This document shows positions 26,241 to 35,250 of a stretch of 64,000 nt of DNA, one piece after another. This DNA comes from Dyadobacter sp. LHD-138. Lineage in GTDB: Bacteria > Bacteroidota > Bacteroidia > Cytophagales > Spirosomataceae. The notes under the pieces were generated by a model. That model worked only from the letters and a program-made list of their open reading frames with translations. It did no database searches and was not told where the DNA came from. The stretch is from positions 18,239 through 82,238 of the forward strand of contig NZ_JAVFVU010000025.1 in assembly GCF_030929615.1 (NCBI RefSeq), in the 5' to 3' direction. The stretch's first letter is position 1; the number at the start of each line of letters is the position of its first letter. Both the position numbers and the translations under genes were made by a program.

Positions 26241-26648
26241 ATAGGCGTAATAACTCTGGATAACACCCAAATCGGCTTCTGTCCAGTCAAGTGTAGGCAA
26301 ATCTTGTGGTTCAAGCCATGAGATTTGCTCATGTTCGGAAAGGACAATATCATGGGTGCGCAGTTTGCAGACGAAAGGCACCAGTATGATTTCTCTCCAT
26401 CCCTGATCCTTTGTCGTAACGGGAAGTTTTTGAATTATATCAATTTCAACATTCAGTTCTTCCAGTATTTCGCGTACCAGCGTTTCTTCGTCCGTTTCGT
26501 TTTCTTCCTGCTTTCCTCCGGGAAATTCCCACTGAAGCGGAAAAGATAATGCAGCACTGCGCTGACCGGCCAATACCTTGCCATTATGTTCAATAATAGC
26601 GCAAGGAACCCGTACAACTAATTTAACAGCAACAATACTTTCTACCAT
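26226..26648 (-). CDS. MutT-type Nudix (8-oxo-dGTP) diphosphatase
   Basis: 140 residues with a complete Nudix box, GGKQEENETDEETLVREILEEL (G-x5-E-x7-REUxEE), and the substrate-pocket opening PCAIIEHNGKVLAGQRSAALSFPLQWEFPGG typical of the MutT/8-oxo-dGTP branch. It hydrolyses oxidised dGTP to the monophosphate and so prevents A:T to C:G mutations. CTP pyrophosphohydrolase (NudG-like) activity is an alternative. It has its own upstream region after the ruvB terminator. Confidence 0.88.
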   Translation of the reverse strand: MVESIVAVKLVVRVPCAIIEHNGKVLAGQRSAALSFPLQWEFPGGKQEENETDEETLVREILEELNVEIDIIQKLPVTTKDQGWREIILVPFVCKLRTHDIVLSEHEQISWLEPQDLPTLDWTEADLGVIQSYYAYLAGK

Positions 26649-26696
26649 ACCAACGGTGACACAAAATTTACCGCAAAAGTATAGATTATATTCTAT

Positions 26697-26743
26697 AAAA
26701 ACCAGCGAGTTATTGAATTGATTTTCAATAACTCGCTGGTTTT
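26697..26743 (-). terminator. Terminator of ruvB
   Basis: Perfect 20-bp stem, 26697-26716 pairing with 26724-26743 around a 7-nt loop, AAAA/TTTT at its base. It lies 43 nt past the ruvB stop and upstream of the Nudix gene. Confidence 0.85.
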
Positions 26744-26786
26744 ATTTTACGGTAAATATGAAATTTTCGGGATGTGCTGCCCTGTT

Positions 26787-27812
26787 TTAAAACAGCTCTC
26801 CGGACCGGTGTCTTGGCAAAATTCCGAGGTGACGAAACGCTTTCTCGGTTACTTCTCTTCCTCTTGAAGTTCTTTTGAGATATCCCTCCTGAATCAGAAA
26901 TGGCTCGTAAACTTCTTCTATCGTTTCGGCTTCTTCTCCGCAAGCCGTGGCAATGGTGGAAAGCCCCACCGGGCCTCCTTTGAATTTCTCAATAATGGTA
27001 CTTAAAATACGGTTATCCATTTCATCCAGACCATTCTGATCGACGTCCAGTGCCAGCAGCGCCATTTCCGCGATGGCTACGGTGATCTTGCCATTGCCCT
27101 TCACCTGTGCAAAATCACGTGTACGGCGCAGCAGGTTATTGGCAATACGCGGTGTTCCCCGGCTGCGTCGGGCAATCTCGAAAGCCGCGTCATCTTCCAG
27201 CGGCGTACCCAGAATAACGGCCGACCGTTTCAAGATCGAAGCCAGTAGCGCCGCATCGTAATATTCCAGTCTCGCATTGATACCAAAACGGGCACGCAGC
27301 GGTGAGGTAAGCATACCCGCCCGCGTTGTCGCACCAATCAGCGTAAAAGGGTTCAGACCGATCTGGATGCTGCGCGCATTCGGACCGCTGTCCAGCATGA
27401 TATCAATTTTATAATCCTCCATGGCCGAATAAAGATATTCCTCCACAATCGGATTCAAACGGTGAATCTCATCGATAAAAAGTACGTCATGTTCCTGCAA
27501 ATTGGTCAACAAACCCGCCAGATCGCTGGGTTTGTCCAGTACCGGCCCGGACGTAATTTTAATACCCGACGCGAGTTCGTTCGCGATGATATGGGATAAT
27601 GTAGTTTTTCCCAAACCAGGCGGACCATGCAGCAAAACATGGTCCAGCGCGTCGCCACGATGTTTCGCCGCCTGAACAAATATTTTAAGGTTCTCAAGAA
27701 TTTTATCCTGTCCCGTAAAATCATCGAAGGACAACGGACGTAATGCCCGGTCGATCTCTTTTTCCGGGTTGGAAAGATTTTCTTTATCTCCGGACAGATA
27801 ATCCTGGCGCAT
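26787..27812 (-). CDS. ruvB: Holliday junction branch-migration ATPase RuvB
   Basis: 341 residues from the ATG at 27812 (MRQDYLSGDKENLSNPEKEI), which matches normal RuvB length; an in-frame ATG at 27872 adds 20 residues absent from typical RuvB. AAA+ motifs: Walker A GPPGLGKT (63-70), Walker B DEIH (114-117), sensor GATTRAG, arginine-finger region TSPLRARFGI, and a C-terminal winged helix (GGPVGLSTIATACGEEAETIEEVYEPFLIQEGYLKRTSRGR). Hexamers drive junction migration with RuvA. No ruvA or ruvC is nearby. A terminator follows. Confidence 0.96.
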   Translation of the reverse strand: MRQDYLSGDKENLSNPEKEIDRALRPLSFDDFTGQDKILENLKIFVQAAKHRGDALDHVLLHGPPGLGKTTLSHIIANELASGIKITSGPVLDKPSDLAGLLTNLQEHDVLFIDEIHRLNPIVEEYLYSAMEDYKIDIMLDSGPNARSIQIGLNPFTLIGATTRAGMLTSPLRARFGINARLEYYDAALLASILKRSAVILGTPLEDDAAFEIARRSRGTPRIANNLLRRTRDFAQVKGNGKITVAIAEMALLALDVDQNGLDEMDNRILSTIIEKFKGGPVGLSTIATACGEEAETIEEVYEPFLIQEGYLKRTSRGREVTEKAFRHLGILPRHRSGELF

Positions 27813-27904
27813 AAGCTCTTTGACAATAGTAGTTACGTTTTTACTAAAAAACGTACGGATTTTTTCAATCAAAAATAGCCGTTTTTATTGGCAAAACCGA
27901 ACTT

Positions 27905-30772
27905 CTACCGGATCACCATGACAGAGCCACGCAGCACGACAGGATTCCGTTCAGGAAAATACTGGGCCTCATACGAAACGATGTATGGATAAACGCCGGG
28001 CTGTACTTTCGCACCTTTGTAGGTTCCATCCCAACGGCCTTCTATGGTATTGGTCGCATAAATAACCTCTCCCCAGCGGTTATAGATCTTAATGGAATAA
28101 TTGGTGTAATAGGCGCCAAAGACATCCAGAGATTCATTTTTCCCATCGCCGTCTGGCGTAAATGCGTCCGGTATAAAAAATCTCGGTTCACATTGATCCA
28201 CAACTTTGGTGGACTGCTGCGCCACGCAGCCTTCTTTGTTGGTCGCAAGAACGGTATAAACGCCTTCCTTATCGACCGTGATCGTAGCCGTTGTATCTCC
28301 TGACTGCGGCCATTCATAATGCACCACGCCAATGCCTTTGGGATCCAGCGTAATTTGGCCTCCATCCGGAATACAGATGTAATATTCCGGAGCCAGTCTC
28401 AAAATGGGAGAAGGCAGCTCCTTAACCTGGATCGTATCAGCGTTGTAGCAGTTAAGCCTGTTCTTAACTTGTACGAAATAGGTCCCGGGTTGCTTAACCG
28501 TAATACTTTGTGTGGTTTCCCCGGTATTCCATAACCATTCGTTCCAGGAAAGGCCCGTGGCTAATAACACAACAGAACTATCCCGGCACATGGTTGTATC
28601 CCGCATCTCGAACGGTGGTGGCTTTCGAAGCGTAACCTCCGTCGTATCTATTGAAAAACAATCCCGGTCGGGCCCGTTGTATGCAACAGCGATATATCTT
28701 CCCGTCGTTGTAACCCTAATCGTTTTTCCTCTTCCGATAATTCTTCCCCGGTTATACCATTCGTAGATTTCCGCAGGAATACCCATATCCAGCTGCACGT
28801 ATGCACCGCAAGTATCAATGTTGGGACGAAGATTCATTGCCGGAGGCGTTTCATAAATGACAACTGTGTCCTTGGTCACGATACTCGTACAGGCATTGGA
28901 CTGCGACAATGACACCAAATACCTACCAGGCTGCGTATAAGTATGCGAAATTTTAGGCTCTTTGGAAGTTCCCCCACTTTTATCCCCAAAATCCCATACA
29001 TACATATTATCCTTCAAAGGATCGCAAATCGGCCCGGCTTCAAAGTTAGTCGGCTCACCTGTACAGAATCCATCCGCCGAGAAACCCGGTCCTGAGGCTT
29101 CCTGTGTAAAATCCTGCACCATACTAGGCAAACCAAGCTGGCTTTTCTTTCCTCCAAGATTGACGCCATTCCGTTTGTATTCAATCGCTGATACTGAATT
29201 TCTTTCCGGCTCACCAATTGATGCGAGATAATCGCTGCCATCAATGGCCATATATATTTTTCCATCCGGGGCAATCTGTAAAGCGCCGAATTTCTGGGTT
29301 GCCGAACTATCGATCACGATAGCCGATTCCACAATCAAACTATCGCTGAAAGTTAGATCGTATTGTTTCAAATAAGATTTTGTACCGTTTTCTCCCTGAA
29401 ATGAAACATACATTTTTTCCCCGCTGGGAGAAAACTCAATCCCATAAGCCTTGGGCGGGGCCGGGCCAAGCTTGATTGTTTTGTCATAAGTTAAAACGCC
29501 CGTCGAATCATTGAACTTAAACAACTCAACGTAATTGGTAGGGGGGCCGGGAATAACCACGGCCAGACGTCTGTCTCCGCTGGTACTATCCGCAGCCGAA
29601 AACTTCATATAGCCTTCGCCTTTATTGAGGGAATCATGCGCCATACCTAACTCAGGCGCACTGGTTTCTGTGAGCCCTCCCGTTGTTGCATGAAAAATGT
29701 GAAACTTATTGGTACCGTAATCATGAGAAATAACCCAGTAAGTACTGTCTCTCTTGTTTTGAACAGCGGCAAGACGTTCCGTGGTTGGTTGCTGCAAGGT
29801 CGTGTTTTGCTCAACAATAGCCCCTTTCCCTCCATTCCGCCGCATATCTACCACACTCACGGTCAAGAGTTTTTCGCCGTTAATATCTGATGTCGTGAAA
29901 ACGTTGAACAAATATTCACATCCCCGGCATGTTGGCTGCGGTACAATAAGGACCGATTGTGTGGAGTTTTTATTACCCAAAAGCGGTTTGCAATTCGCCG
30001 GATCGATACAAGGCATCACACCGCCATCCTTGTCCCAAATCGTGATCCCGTCTGAATAAAACAGCAAAATTCCCTTGGAATTGGCAATCGAAGAAGTTCC
30101 TTCAGGTGTATTGACCTTACCATCGGTAATAGGCGTGGGAGGGCTGTTTGAAAAATCAAGCCCGGCATTTCCGCCGAAAAACCATTTTGCTCCCTCCTGA
30201 TTTTCAGGCTGCATACAAATTTTAACATTAACACGGTCCTGAATTTTACATCCGTTAGGCATAATCACTTCGACAGAATAACAACCCGAACTATCGACTT
30301 CCAGCGTGGGTGTCGTCTCTCCTTTCGGATACCAGATATAGGTAGCACCTTCAGGCGCACCCTCAGGGTATGGATTGAGTACTAAACTTGTGTTTGGACA
30401 AATGGTGGTATCTGATTTCCATTTCTGAAATGCCGGCGGAAGTTCACCAATGGTTACTTGCTGTGTCTCGGTTGTTGTACTGCCATCCACAAAAGTCCGG
30501 GTTACCGTGACGGTATAGGGGCCTGCCGTTTTATAGGAATGCAGTGGATTACGGACATTATCTTTCCCGCCATCTCCAAAATCCCAGGCCCAGGCCGTTG
30601 CCTTACTATTGGCATCTTCCGTAAACACCGTTCCGTCCTCCGCACATGCCGGGCTTGGCACACAGGTTTCTTTCACCGTAAATGGCTGCGCGTTTGCGAA
30701 ACCCGCTCCCAGAAACAGCAAAAAGCATAAAGAATAAAATATTTTCCGATATGTATTATAAAATCGCCTCAT
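27905..30772 (-). CDS. PKD-domain protein with type B gliding/T9SS C-terminal domain
   Basis: 955 residues, secreted (signal about 1-28, ending ANA|Q). An N-terminal PKD domain contains AWAWDFGDGGKDNVRNPLHSYKTAGPYTVTVT. A long region with propeller-like segments follows (about 190-560), then a second PKD (YVWDFGDKSGGTSKEPKISHTYTQPGRYLVSL) and Ig-like repeats ending in GTYFVQVKN and GVYTVLATN. The end, FIPDAFTPDGDGKNESLDVFG...YNRWGEVIYATN...WDGTYKGAKVQPGVYPYIV, is the gliding-motility-associated (type B) sorting domain that directs type IX export. The divergent neighbour is a PorP/SprF protein, the usual partner for such domains. Probably a surface adhesin or polymer-binding protein. Confidence 0.9.
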   Translation of the reverse strand: MRRFYNTYRKIFYSLCFLLFLGAGFANAQPFTVKETCVPSPACAEDGTVFTEDANSKATAWAWDFGDGGKDNVRNPLHSYKTAGPYTVTVTRTFVDGSTTTETQQVTIGELPPAFQKWKSDTTICPNTSLVLNPYPEGAPEGATYIWYPKGETTPTLEVDSSGCYSVEVIMPNGCKIQDRVNVKICMQPENQEGAKWFFGGNAGLDFSNSPPTPITDGKVNTPEGTSSIANSKGILLFYSDGITIWDKDGGVMPCIDPANCKPLLGNKNSTQSVLIVPQPTCRGCEYLFNVFTTSDINGEKLLTVSVVDMRRNGGKGAIVEQNTTLQQPTTERLAAVQNKRDSTYWVISHDYGTNKFHIFHATTGGLTETSAPELGMAHDSLNKGEGYMKFSAADSTSGDRRLAVVIPGPPTNYVELFKFNDSTGVLTYDKTIKLGPAPPKAYGIEFSPSGEKMYVSFQGENGTKSYLKQYDLTFSDSLIVESAIVIDSSATQKFGALQIAPDGKIYMAIDGSDYLASIGEPERNSVSAIEYKRNGVNLGGKKSQLGLPSMVQDFTQEASGPGFSADGFCTGEPTNFEAGPICDPLKDNMYVWDFGDKSGGTSKEPKISHTYTQPGRYLVSLSQSNACTSIVTKDTVVIYETPPAMNLRPNIDTCGAYVQLDMGIPAEIYEWYNRGRIIGRGKTIRVTTTGRYIAVAYNGPDRDCFSIDTTEVTLRKPPPFEMRDTTMCRDSSVVLLATGLSWNEWLWNTGETTQSITVKQPGTYFVQVKNRLNCYNADTIQVKELPSPILRLAPEYYICIPDGGQITLDPKGIGVVHYEWPQSGDTTATITVDKEGVYTVLATNKEGCVAQQSTKVVDQCEPRFFIPDAFTPDGDGKNESLDVFGAYYTNYSIKIYNRWGEVIYATNTIEGRWDGTYKGAKVQPGVYPYIVSYEAQYFPERNPVVLRGSVMVIR

Positions 30773-30996
30773 GTTTCGTTACTTATTCATCATCCCTACC
30801 CCGTCCATTTAATATTCTTGTTACCCGATCATTCTAACGAAAATATTATGTTAAAATTTTGTGTGGTAAAGTCTTAAAAACCATGCTAATTTGAATATTA
30901 ATACGCAATGTGGCGACAATTTGTGAATTATATTTTAGTAATTTTCATCTCCGTATACCCAATTCGCCATAAATGACGAACAATGCCTGAAAATAT

Positions 30997-32025
30997 ATGA
31001 TTAAGCGTTTACTTCCTCTTATGATCATGACACTGCTCTGCCTGAAAGGTTGGAGTCAGGATCCTCAATTTTCCCAGTTTTACGCTAACCCGTTGTATCT
31101 GAATCCCGCCTTGGCTGGTGGCGCACTGGCGCCGCGTCTTACGGCAAATTACCGTAACCAGTGGCCTTCGCTTTCTGCCAATTTTGTAACAGCATCTTTC
31201 GGTGCTGATGTATTTCTGCCCAATTATAATAGCGGGGTTGGTATTCAGGTAACGACCGACAGCCAGGGTCTTGGCAATTTAAAAGCAACGGACGTCGCTC
31301 TCCAATATTCCTACCAGATTTCTCTGAATGATGTCACGTCATTAAGGCTGGGTATACAAGGCGGCTTTGCGTCACGCTCGCTGGATTATTTCGGATTAAC
31401 TTTTGGCGACCAGTATAACAACGGCGGCCTCACCGGCAACCCATCCTCGGATCCTTTTGCCAATGGCGGCCCCAAAGTATCCTACGCCGATTTCTCTTCC
31501 GGCATGATGGTCTACTCCGACTGGTACTGGCTTGGACTGTCGGCGCATCACCTGAACCGCCCCAATCAGGCATTTAGCGGAACAGAAGCCCGCCTGCCCA
31601 TGAAAACGAGTTTACAGGCTGGTTTACGCATTCCCTTTGCCGGATATACATTTTTAGGCAATGAAATCGACAAGGAAAAAACAATTTCTCCGGCCATTTT
31701 GTATAAAAAACAAGGTAAATACGATCAGCTGGATATGGGCCTGTATGTAACCATCGAACCGCTCGTGCTGGGGATGTGGTATCGCGGCATTCCTTTTAAA
31801 AAATATGAGCCTTCGATCAATAACCACGAATCACTCGTTTTTCTTGCCGGGTTTCGACAGGACAAATTTTCGATTGGTTACAGTTACGACTTAACGATTT
31901 CAACCCTGGGTGCAGGCAGCGGTGGTGCGCATGAAATTTCTATATCCTACATTTTTGAACCGCTCACCCCTAAACCGAAGCGCAGCAGAAGCAGCAAACA
32001 CCAGCTTTCCTGCCCAAAATTTTAG
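30997..32025 (+). CDS. PorP/SprF family type IX secretion system outer-membrane protein
   Basis: 342 residues, signal peptide about 1-20 (LLCLKGWSQ). The N-terminal mature sequence DPQFSQFYANPLYLNPALAGG and YRNQWPSL is the hallmark of PorP/SprF proteins; the rest is a beta-barrel ending HEISISYIFEP plus a basic tail. SprF-like proteins deliver or anchor specific type B-CTD cargo. Here the 955-residue gene starts 224 bp away in the opposite direction, so the two are likely a dedicated cargo/partner pair. Confidence 0.9.
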   Translation: MIKRLLPLMIMTLLCLKGWSQDPQFSQFYANPLYLNPALAGGALAPRLTANYRNQWPSLSANFVTASFGADVFLPNYNSGVGIQVTTDSQGLGNLKATDVALQYSYQISLNDVTSLRLGIQGGFASRSLDYFGLTFGDQYNNGGLTGNPSSDPFANGGPKVSYADFSSGMMVYSDWYWLGLSAHHLNRPNQAFSGTEARLPMKTSLQAGLRIPFAGYTFLGNEIDKEKTISPAILYKKQGKYDQLDMGLYVTIEPLVLGMWYRGIPFKKYEPSINNHESLVFLAGFRQDKFSIGYSYDLTISTLGAGSGGAHEISISYIFEPLTPKPKRSRSSKHQLSCPKF

Positions 32026-32049
32026 CATAAATCGTGTGATCTTATACAC

Positions 32050-32079
32050 AAATGCAGGCGAAATTTGCCTGCATTTTTT
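32050..32079 (+). terminator. Rho-independent terminator after the PorP/SprF gene
   Basis: Stem AAATGCAGGC/GCCTGCATTT (32050-32059 with 32067-32076) followed by a T-run. Confidence 0.85.
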
Positions 32080-32151
32080 GTTACAGTATAAAAAGACCAG
32101 CCACTTCTTTTCGATTAAATTAACCGTATACATCCAGAGCAAATACATTTT

Positions 32152-32940
32152 ATGAACAAGTCCCCGAAACAAAAACTCTTTTTCAGCCTTTTTATGCTGG
32201 TGATGGCTATTGGCGCTGTGGCAGCACCTCCCAAAAGAGAGTATTATGAGATAAAAATGTACCGTCTGAAAGATAAAACGCAGGAAGCAACCGTAGAAAA
32301 CTACCTTAAAGACGCCTATATACCCGCTTTACACCGCGCCGGCATAAAAAATGTAGGGGTTTTCAAACCCGTGGTTTCTGACACGATGAGCGGCAAGTTA
32401 ATCTACGTACTGACGCCGGTTAACTCGCTGGATCAATTGCTCTCCCTTCCTAAAGTATTGGAAAAAGATGCCAAGTATCTGGCGGCAGGAAAAGACTATA
32501 TCGATGCACCGTATAAAAATCCACCTTACGCCCGCATTGAAACAACGGTTTTGCAGGCTTTCACCACCATGCCTGTGCATGCAAAACCAAATTTGACCGG
32601 ACCAAAAAGCGAACGCGTATATGAACTGCGCAGCTACGAAGGGTATACCGAAAAAATTTACCAGAATAAGGTTAAAATGTTTAACGATGGCGGCGAAGTG
32701 CCTCTTTTCGTAAGATTGGGTTTTAACGCAGTATTTTATGGCGAAGTGATCGCCGGAAGTCATCAGCCGAATCTGATGTACATGACGACTTTCGAAAACA
32801 AAGCATCCCGTGATGCGCACTGGAAAGCATTCAGCAGTGACGCAGAATGGAACAAGCTGAAGGTAAATCCTGAGTACCAGAATAACGTATCAAAAAATAC
32901 AAGTTTCTTCTTATACCCAACAGAATACTCGGATATTTAA
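32152..32940 (+). CDS. Exported NIPSNAP family protein
   Basis: 262 residues with a signal peptide (about 1-24, ending AVAA). Two NIPSNAP-type ferredoxin-like modules are visible: YYEIKMYRLKDKTQEATVENYLKDAYIPALHRAGIKNVGVF and YELRSYEGYTEKIYQNKVKMFNDGGEVPLFVRLGFNAVFYGEVI. Bacterial NIPSNAP proteins are of unknown function. Single gene between two terminators. Family call is good; no role can be assigned. Confidence 0.87.
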   Translation: MNKSPKQKLFFSLFMLVMAIGAVAAPPKREYYEIKMYRLKDKTQEATVENYLKDAYIPALHRAGIKNVGVFKPVVSDTMSGKLIYVLTPVNSLDQLLSLPKVLEKDAKYLAAGKDYIDAPYKNPPYARIETTVLQAFTTMPVHAKPNLTGPKSERVYELRSYEGYTEKIYQNKVKMFNDGGEVPLFVRLGFNAVFYGEVIAGSHQPNLMYMTTFENKASRDAHWKAFSSDAEWNKLKVNPEYQNNVSKNTSFFLYPTEYSDI

Positions 32941-33056
32941 GAACTGATTTTTCAGGCAACTAAAATTTCCTGCACTTTGTATTGATGGAACATGGGATCG
33001 TTCTCGTCATATAGCAAAACCCATATTCCATTATTTTTCATTTAATATCATTTTTT

Positions 33057-34070
33057 ATGAAAGCCGCTGTTTTAAAAAGTGTAAATGAACCCATCGTTGT
33101 TGAACAAATAAAAACACCGGAAGCCGGCGAAGGAGAGGTGCTTGTTCAATTAAAAGCCGCCTCACTTAATCACAGGGACGTTTGGATCCAAAAAGGACTA
33201 TACCCTAAAATCACCACACCGATTGTGCTGGGCTCCGATGGTTCCGGAATTGTCACGCAAACCGGCGCCGGGGTTGACAAAACCTGGCTGGGTAAGGAAG
33301 TGCTCATCAATCCTTCCCACAACTGGGGCGACAATCCGGCTTTTTATGCCGAGGAACATAAAATTTTGGGTTTGCCTGATAACGGCACCTTTGCTGAATT
33401 TGTAAAAATTGAGGCAAAATATCTTGTTGAAAAACCTGAACATCTTTCTTTTGAAGAAGCCGCTGCCTTGCCCATGGGCGGATTAACGGCGTGGAGGTCC
33501 CTGATCACGCGCGCGAATCTTACCAAAAACGACCGGGTACTGATTACCGGTGCCGGGGGAGGCGTTGCCCTTTTTGCCATACAGTTCGCCATTGCAGCGG
33601 GTGCGGAAGTCTGGGTAACATCCGGATCCGACGATAAAATTCAGAAAGCTATCGCACTGGGAGCAAAGGGAGGGATTAACTACAAAAATCCAACCTGGTT
33701 CCGCGATTTACTTGTAAAAGTACGTGGTAAAAAAACCGGCTACTTCGATGTGATTATTGACAGTGCCGGTGGTCCTGGATTTGCGCGTTTGATCGACATT
33801 GCCGCGCCGGGAGCCCGAATTTGCTTTTATGGCGGTGGCACAGGAAATATCACAGACGTGGTTCCGGCCAAGGTATTTTTTAAGCAGCTTAATATTTACG
33901 GAAGCACCATGGGTACTGAAGCAGAGTTTTCGGATATGATCGATTTTGTGAAAGAACACAAAGTTGTTCCCGTGATCGACGAAGTGTTAACGCTTGAACA
34001 GGCAGAGCAGGCATTCAGAAAAATGGATTCCGGTAAACAGTTCGGAAAAATTGTCTTAAAAATCGATTGA
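33057..34070 (+). CDS. MDR-family NAD(P)H:quinone oxidoreductase / zinc-type dehydrogenase
   Basis: 337 residues. N-terminal GroES-like domain (LNHRDVWIQKGLYP, VLGSDGSGIV) and nucleotide-binding domain with VLITGAGGGVALFAIQFAIAAGAEVWVTSG. The structural zinc Cys cluster of alcohol dehydrogenases is absent, so it fits the quinone-oxidoreductase branch of the medium-chain superfamily. NADPH preference and substrate are unknown. Monocistronic, converging on murQ across a shared terminator. Confidence 0.85.
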   Translation: MKAAVLKSVNEPIVVEQIKTPEAGEGEVLVQLKAASLNHRDVWIQKGLYPKITTPIVLGSDGSGIVTQTGAGVDKTWLGKEVLINPSHNWGDNPAFYAEEHKILGLPDNGTFAEFVKIEAKYLVEKPEHLSFEEAAALPMGGLTAWRSLITRANLTKNDRVLITGAGGGVALFAIQFAIAAGAEVWVTSGSDDKIQKAIALGAKGGINYKNPTWFRDLLVKVRGKKTGYFDVIIDSAGGPGFARLIDIAAPGARICFYGGGTGNITDVVPAKVFFKQLNIYGSTMGTEAEFSDMIDFVKEHKVVPVIDEVLTLEQAEQAFRKMDSGKQFGKIVLKID

Positions 34071-34071
34071 C

Positions 34072-34107
34072 AAAAAATAGCGCGGAGCTGGCTCCGCGCT
34101 ATTTTTT
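34072..34107. terminator. Bidirectional terminator between the oxidoreductase and murQ
   Basis: GC-rich stem ATAGCGCGGAGC/GCTCCGCGCTAT with a 2-nt loop, flanked by an A-run and a T-run, so it works for both converging genes. Confidence 0.9.
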
Positions 34108-34108
34108 G

Positions 34109-34912
34109 TTATTTTCTTACCGCTTCAATCGCGCCCCGGACACTGCCGTGTTCTTCCAGCAACGATTCTGCCTCATCAGGCGAAACTCCCAATTCATCTA
34201 TGATCATGTGAATAGCACGGTTGACAAGCTTTTCATTTGTCATCTGCATATCCACCATTTTATTGCCTTTTACCTTGCCAAGACGGATCATTACCGCCGT
34301 GGAAATCATATTCAGCACCAGTTTTTGGGCCGTTCCGGATTTCATTCTGGTACTTCCCGTCAGGAATTCAGGTCCAACAACCACTTCCACAGGATATTCG
34401 CAAGCCTGAGCCACCGGCGATCCGCTGTTACAAACCACGCAGCCGGTTAGCAAACCCGCTTTTTTTGCCTCATTCAATCCGCCTATCACATAAGGCGTAC
34501 GCCCCGAAGCAGCGAGTCCGATTAAAGTATCATTTTCTGTAAGGTTATACGGAGCCAGATCAATCCAAGCCTGATTCCAGTCATCCTCCGCATTTTCTAC
34601 CGCCTTTCTGATCGCCACATCACCGCCTGCGATGATACCAACCACCAGATCAAAAGGGACACCAAACGTTGGCGGGCATTCTGAAGCATCCACTACGCCC
34701 AAACGGCCGCTCGTTCCGGCACCGATATAAAATAAACGTCCGCCTTTTTTCATACGCGGAACGATCTGCTCAATGAGTGCTCCAATCTGAGGAATTACCT
34801 TTTGAACAGCATTAGGGACGGTCTGATCTTCACGGTTAATGGAGGTCAGAATTTCCTGAACGCCCATTAAGTCGAGATCATTATATAGGGACGAAGATTC
34901 GGTCGTTAGCAT
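34109..34912 (-). CDS. murQ: N-acetylmuramic acid 6-phosphate etherase MurQ
   Basis: 267 residues with a SIS sugar-isomerase domain. Diagnostic stretches are RLFYIGAGTSGRLGVVDASECPPTFGVP, PYNLTENDTLIGLAASGRTPYVIGGL and GPEFLTGSTRMKSGTAQKLVLNMIST. MurQ cleaves the lactyl ether of MurNAc-6-phosphate to GlcNAc-6-phosphate and lactate in cell-wall recycling. Slightly shorter than the E. coli enzyme (about 300). No transporter or kinase for MurNAc is adjacent. Confidence 0.94.
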   Translation of the reverse strand: MLTTESSSLYNDLDLMGVQEILTSINREDQTVPNAVQKVIPQIGALIEQIVPRMKKGGRLFYIGAGTSGRLGVVDASECPPTFGVPFDLVVGIIAGGDVAIRKAVENAEDDWNQAWIDLAPYNLTENDTLIGLAASGRTPYVIGGLNEAKKAGLLTGCVVCNSGSPVAQACEYPVEVVVGPEFLTGSTRMKSGTAQKLVLNMISTAVMIRLGKVKGNKMVDMQMTNEKLVNRAIHMIIDELGVSPDEAESLLEEHGSVRGAIEAVRK

Positions 34913-35026
34913 AATAGATGTTGCATTAATTTAAATCCAAAATTAATTATTTTCTGTTTAGGAACCTTTACCAAATAAATATTATGGTATTAATCTAAGT
35001 ATATCTGCAAAAATTTGCCGTAAAAT

Positions 35027-35057
35027 TTGGAAAATAAAAAGATACACTCCTAATTTG
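35027..35057 (+). promoter_or_regulatory. Predicted promoter of the ilvD attenuator
   Basis: A -33-like TTG (35027-35029) lies 21 nt before TAATTTG (35051-35057), a near match to the Bacteroidota TAnnTTTG box. The TTTG is placed exactly 18 nt before the AGCGAATTTTCGC element, as it is before leuA. Confidence 0.55.
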
Positions 35058-35075
35058 TAACAGAATCCGAGAGTC

Positions 35076-35089
35076 AGCGAATTTTCGCT
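35076..35089 (+). promoter_or_regulatory. Shared palindrome AGCGAATTTTCGCT in the ilvD leader
   Basis: Palindromic element that would lie at the very 5' end of the transcript. The same 13 bases occur before leuA at the same distance (18 nt) from the TTTG promoter box. It could be an RNA stem-loop or an operator for a regulator of branched-chain amino acid genes. Confidence 0.6.
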
Positions 35090-35121
35090 AAAATCAAAAT
35101 TTTCGTTTTTAACTGATATTT

Positions 35122-35175
35122 ATGTTTTCCAACCGTTTCATTCTCCTCCTGATTGTAGTCACGCCCCAGGCGTGA
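35122..35175 (+). CDS. ilv leader peptide (attenuator)
   Basis: A 17-codon ORF encoding MFSNRFILLLIVVTPQA, with seven consecutive Ile/Leu/Val codons (ILLLIVV) followed by Thr, the pathway precursor of Ile. The stop codon falls inside the first hairpin of the attenuator (TCACGCC/GGCGTGA, 35159-35165 with 35169-35175). Ribosome stalling at scarce Ile, Leu or Val tRNA would free the second arm to pair downstream, and ilvD would be transcribed. The codon run is far beyond chance for so short a frame. It is too short to be a functional protein. Confidence 0.8.
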   Translation: MFSNRFILLLIVVTPQA

Positions 35176-35232
35176 GTGGGATGTTACGGTATATAACCTG
35201 CACCTCACTCAATAAATGAGTGAGGTGTTTTT
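35173..35232 (+). terminator. ilvD attenuator: terminator and competing antiterminator
   Basis: Terminator: CACCTCACTCA (35201-35211) pairs perfectly over 11 bp with TGAGTGAGGTG (35217-35227), followed by TTTTTATTTTA; ilvD begins 19-24 nt later. Antiterminator: TGAGTGGG (35173-35180) can pair with CCTCACTCA (35203-35211 region, 8 bp with one G-U), which would block the terminator. The layout is the textbook 1:2, 2:3, 3:4 arrangement with the leader peptide covering arm 1. Confidence 0.8.
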
Positions 35233-35250
35233 ATTTTATAATCATTCACC

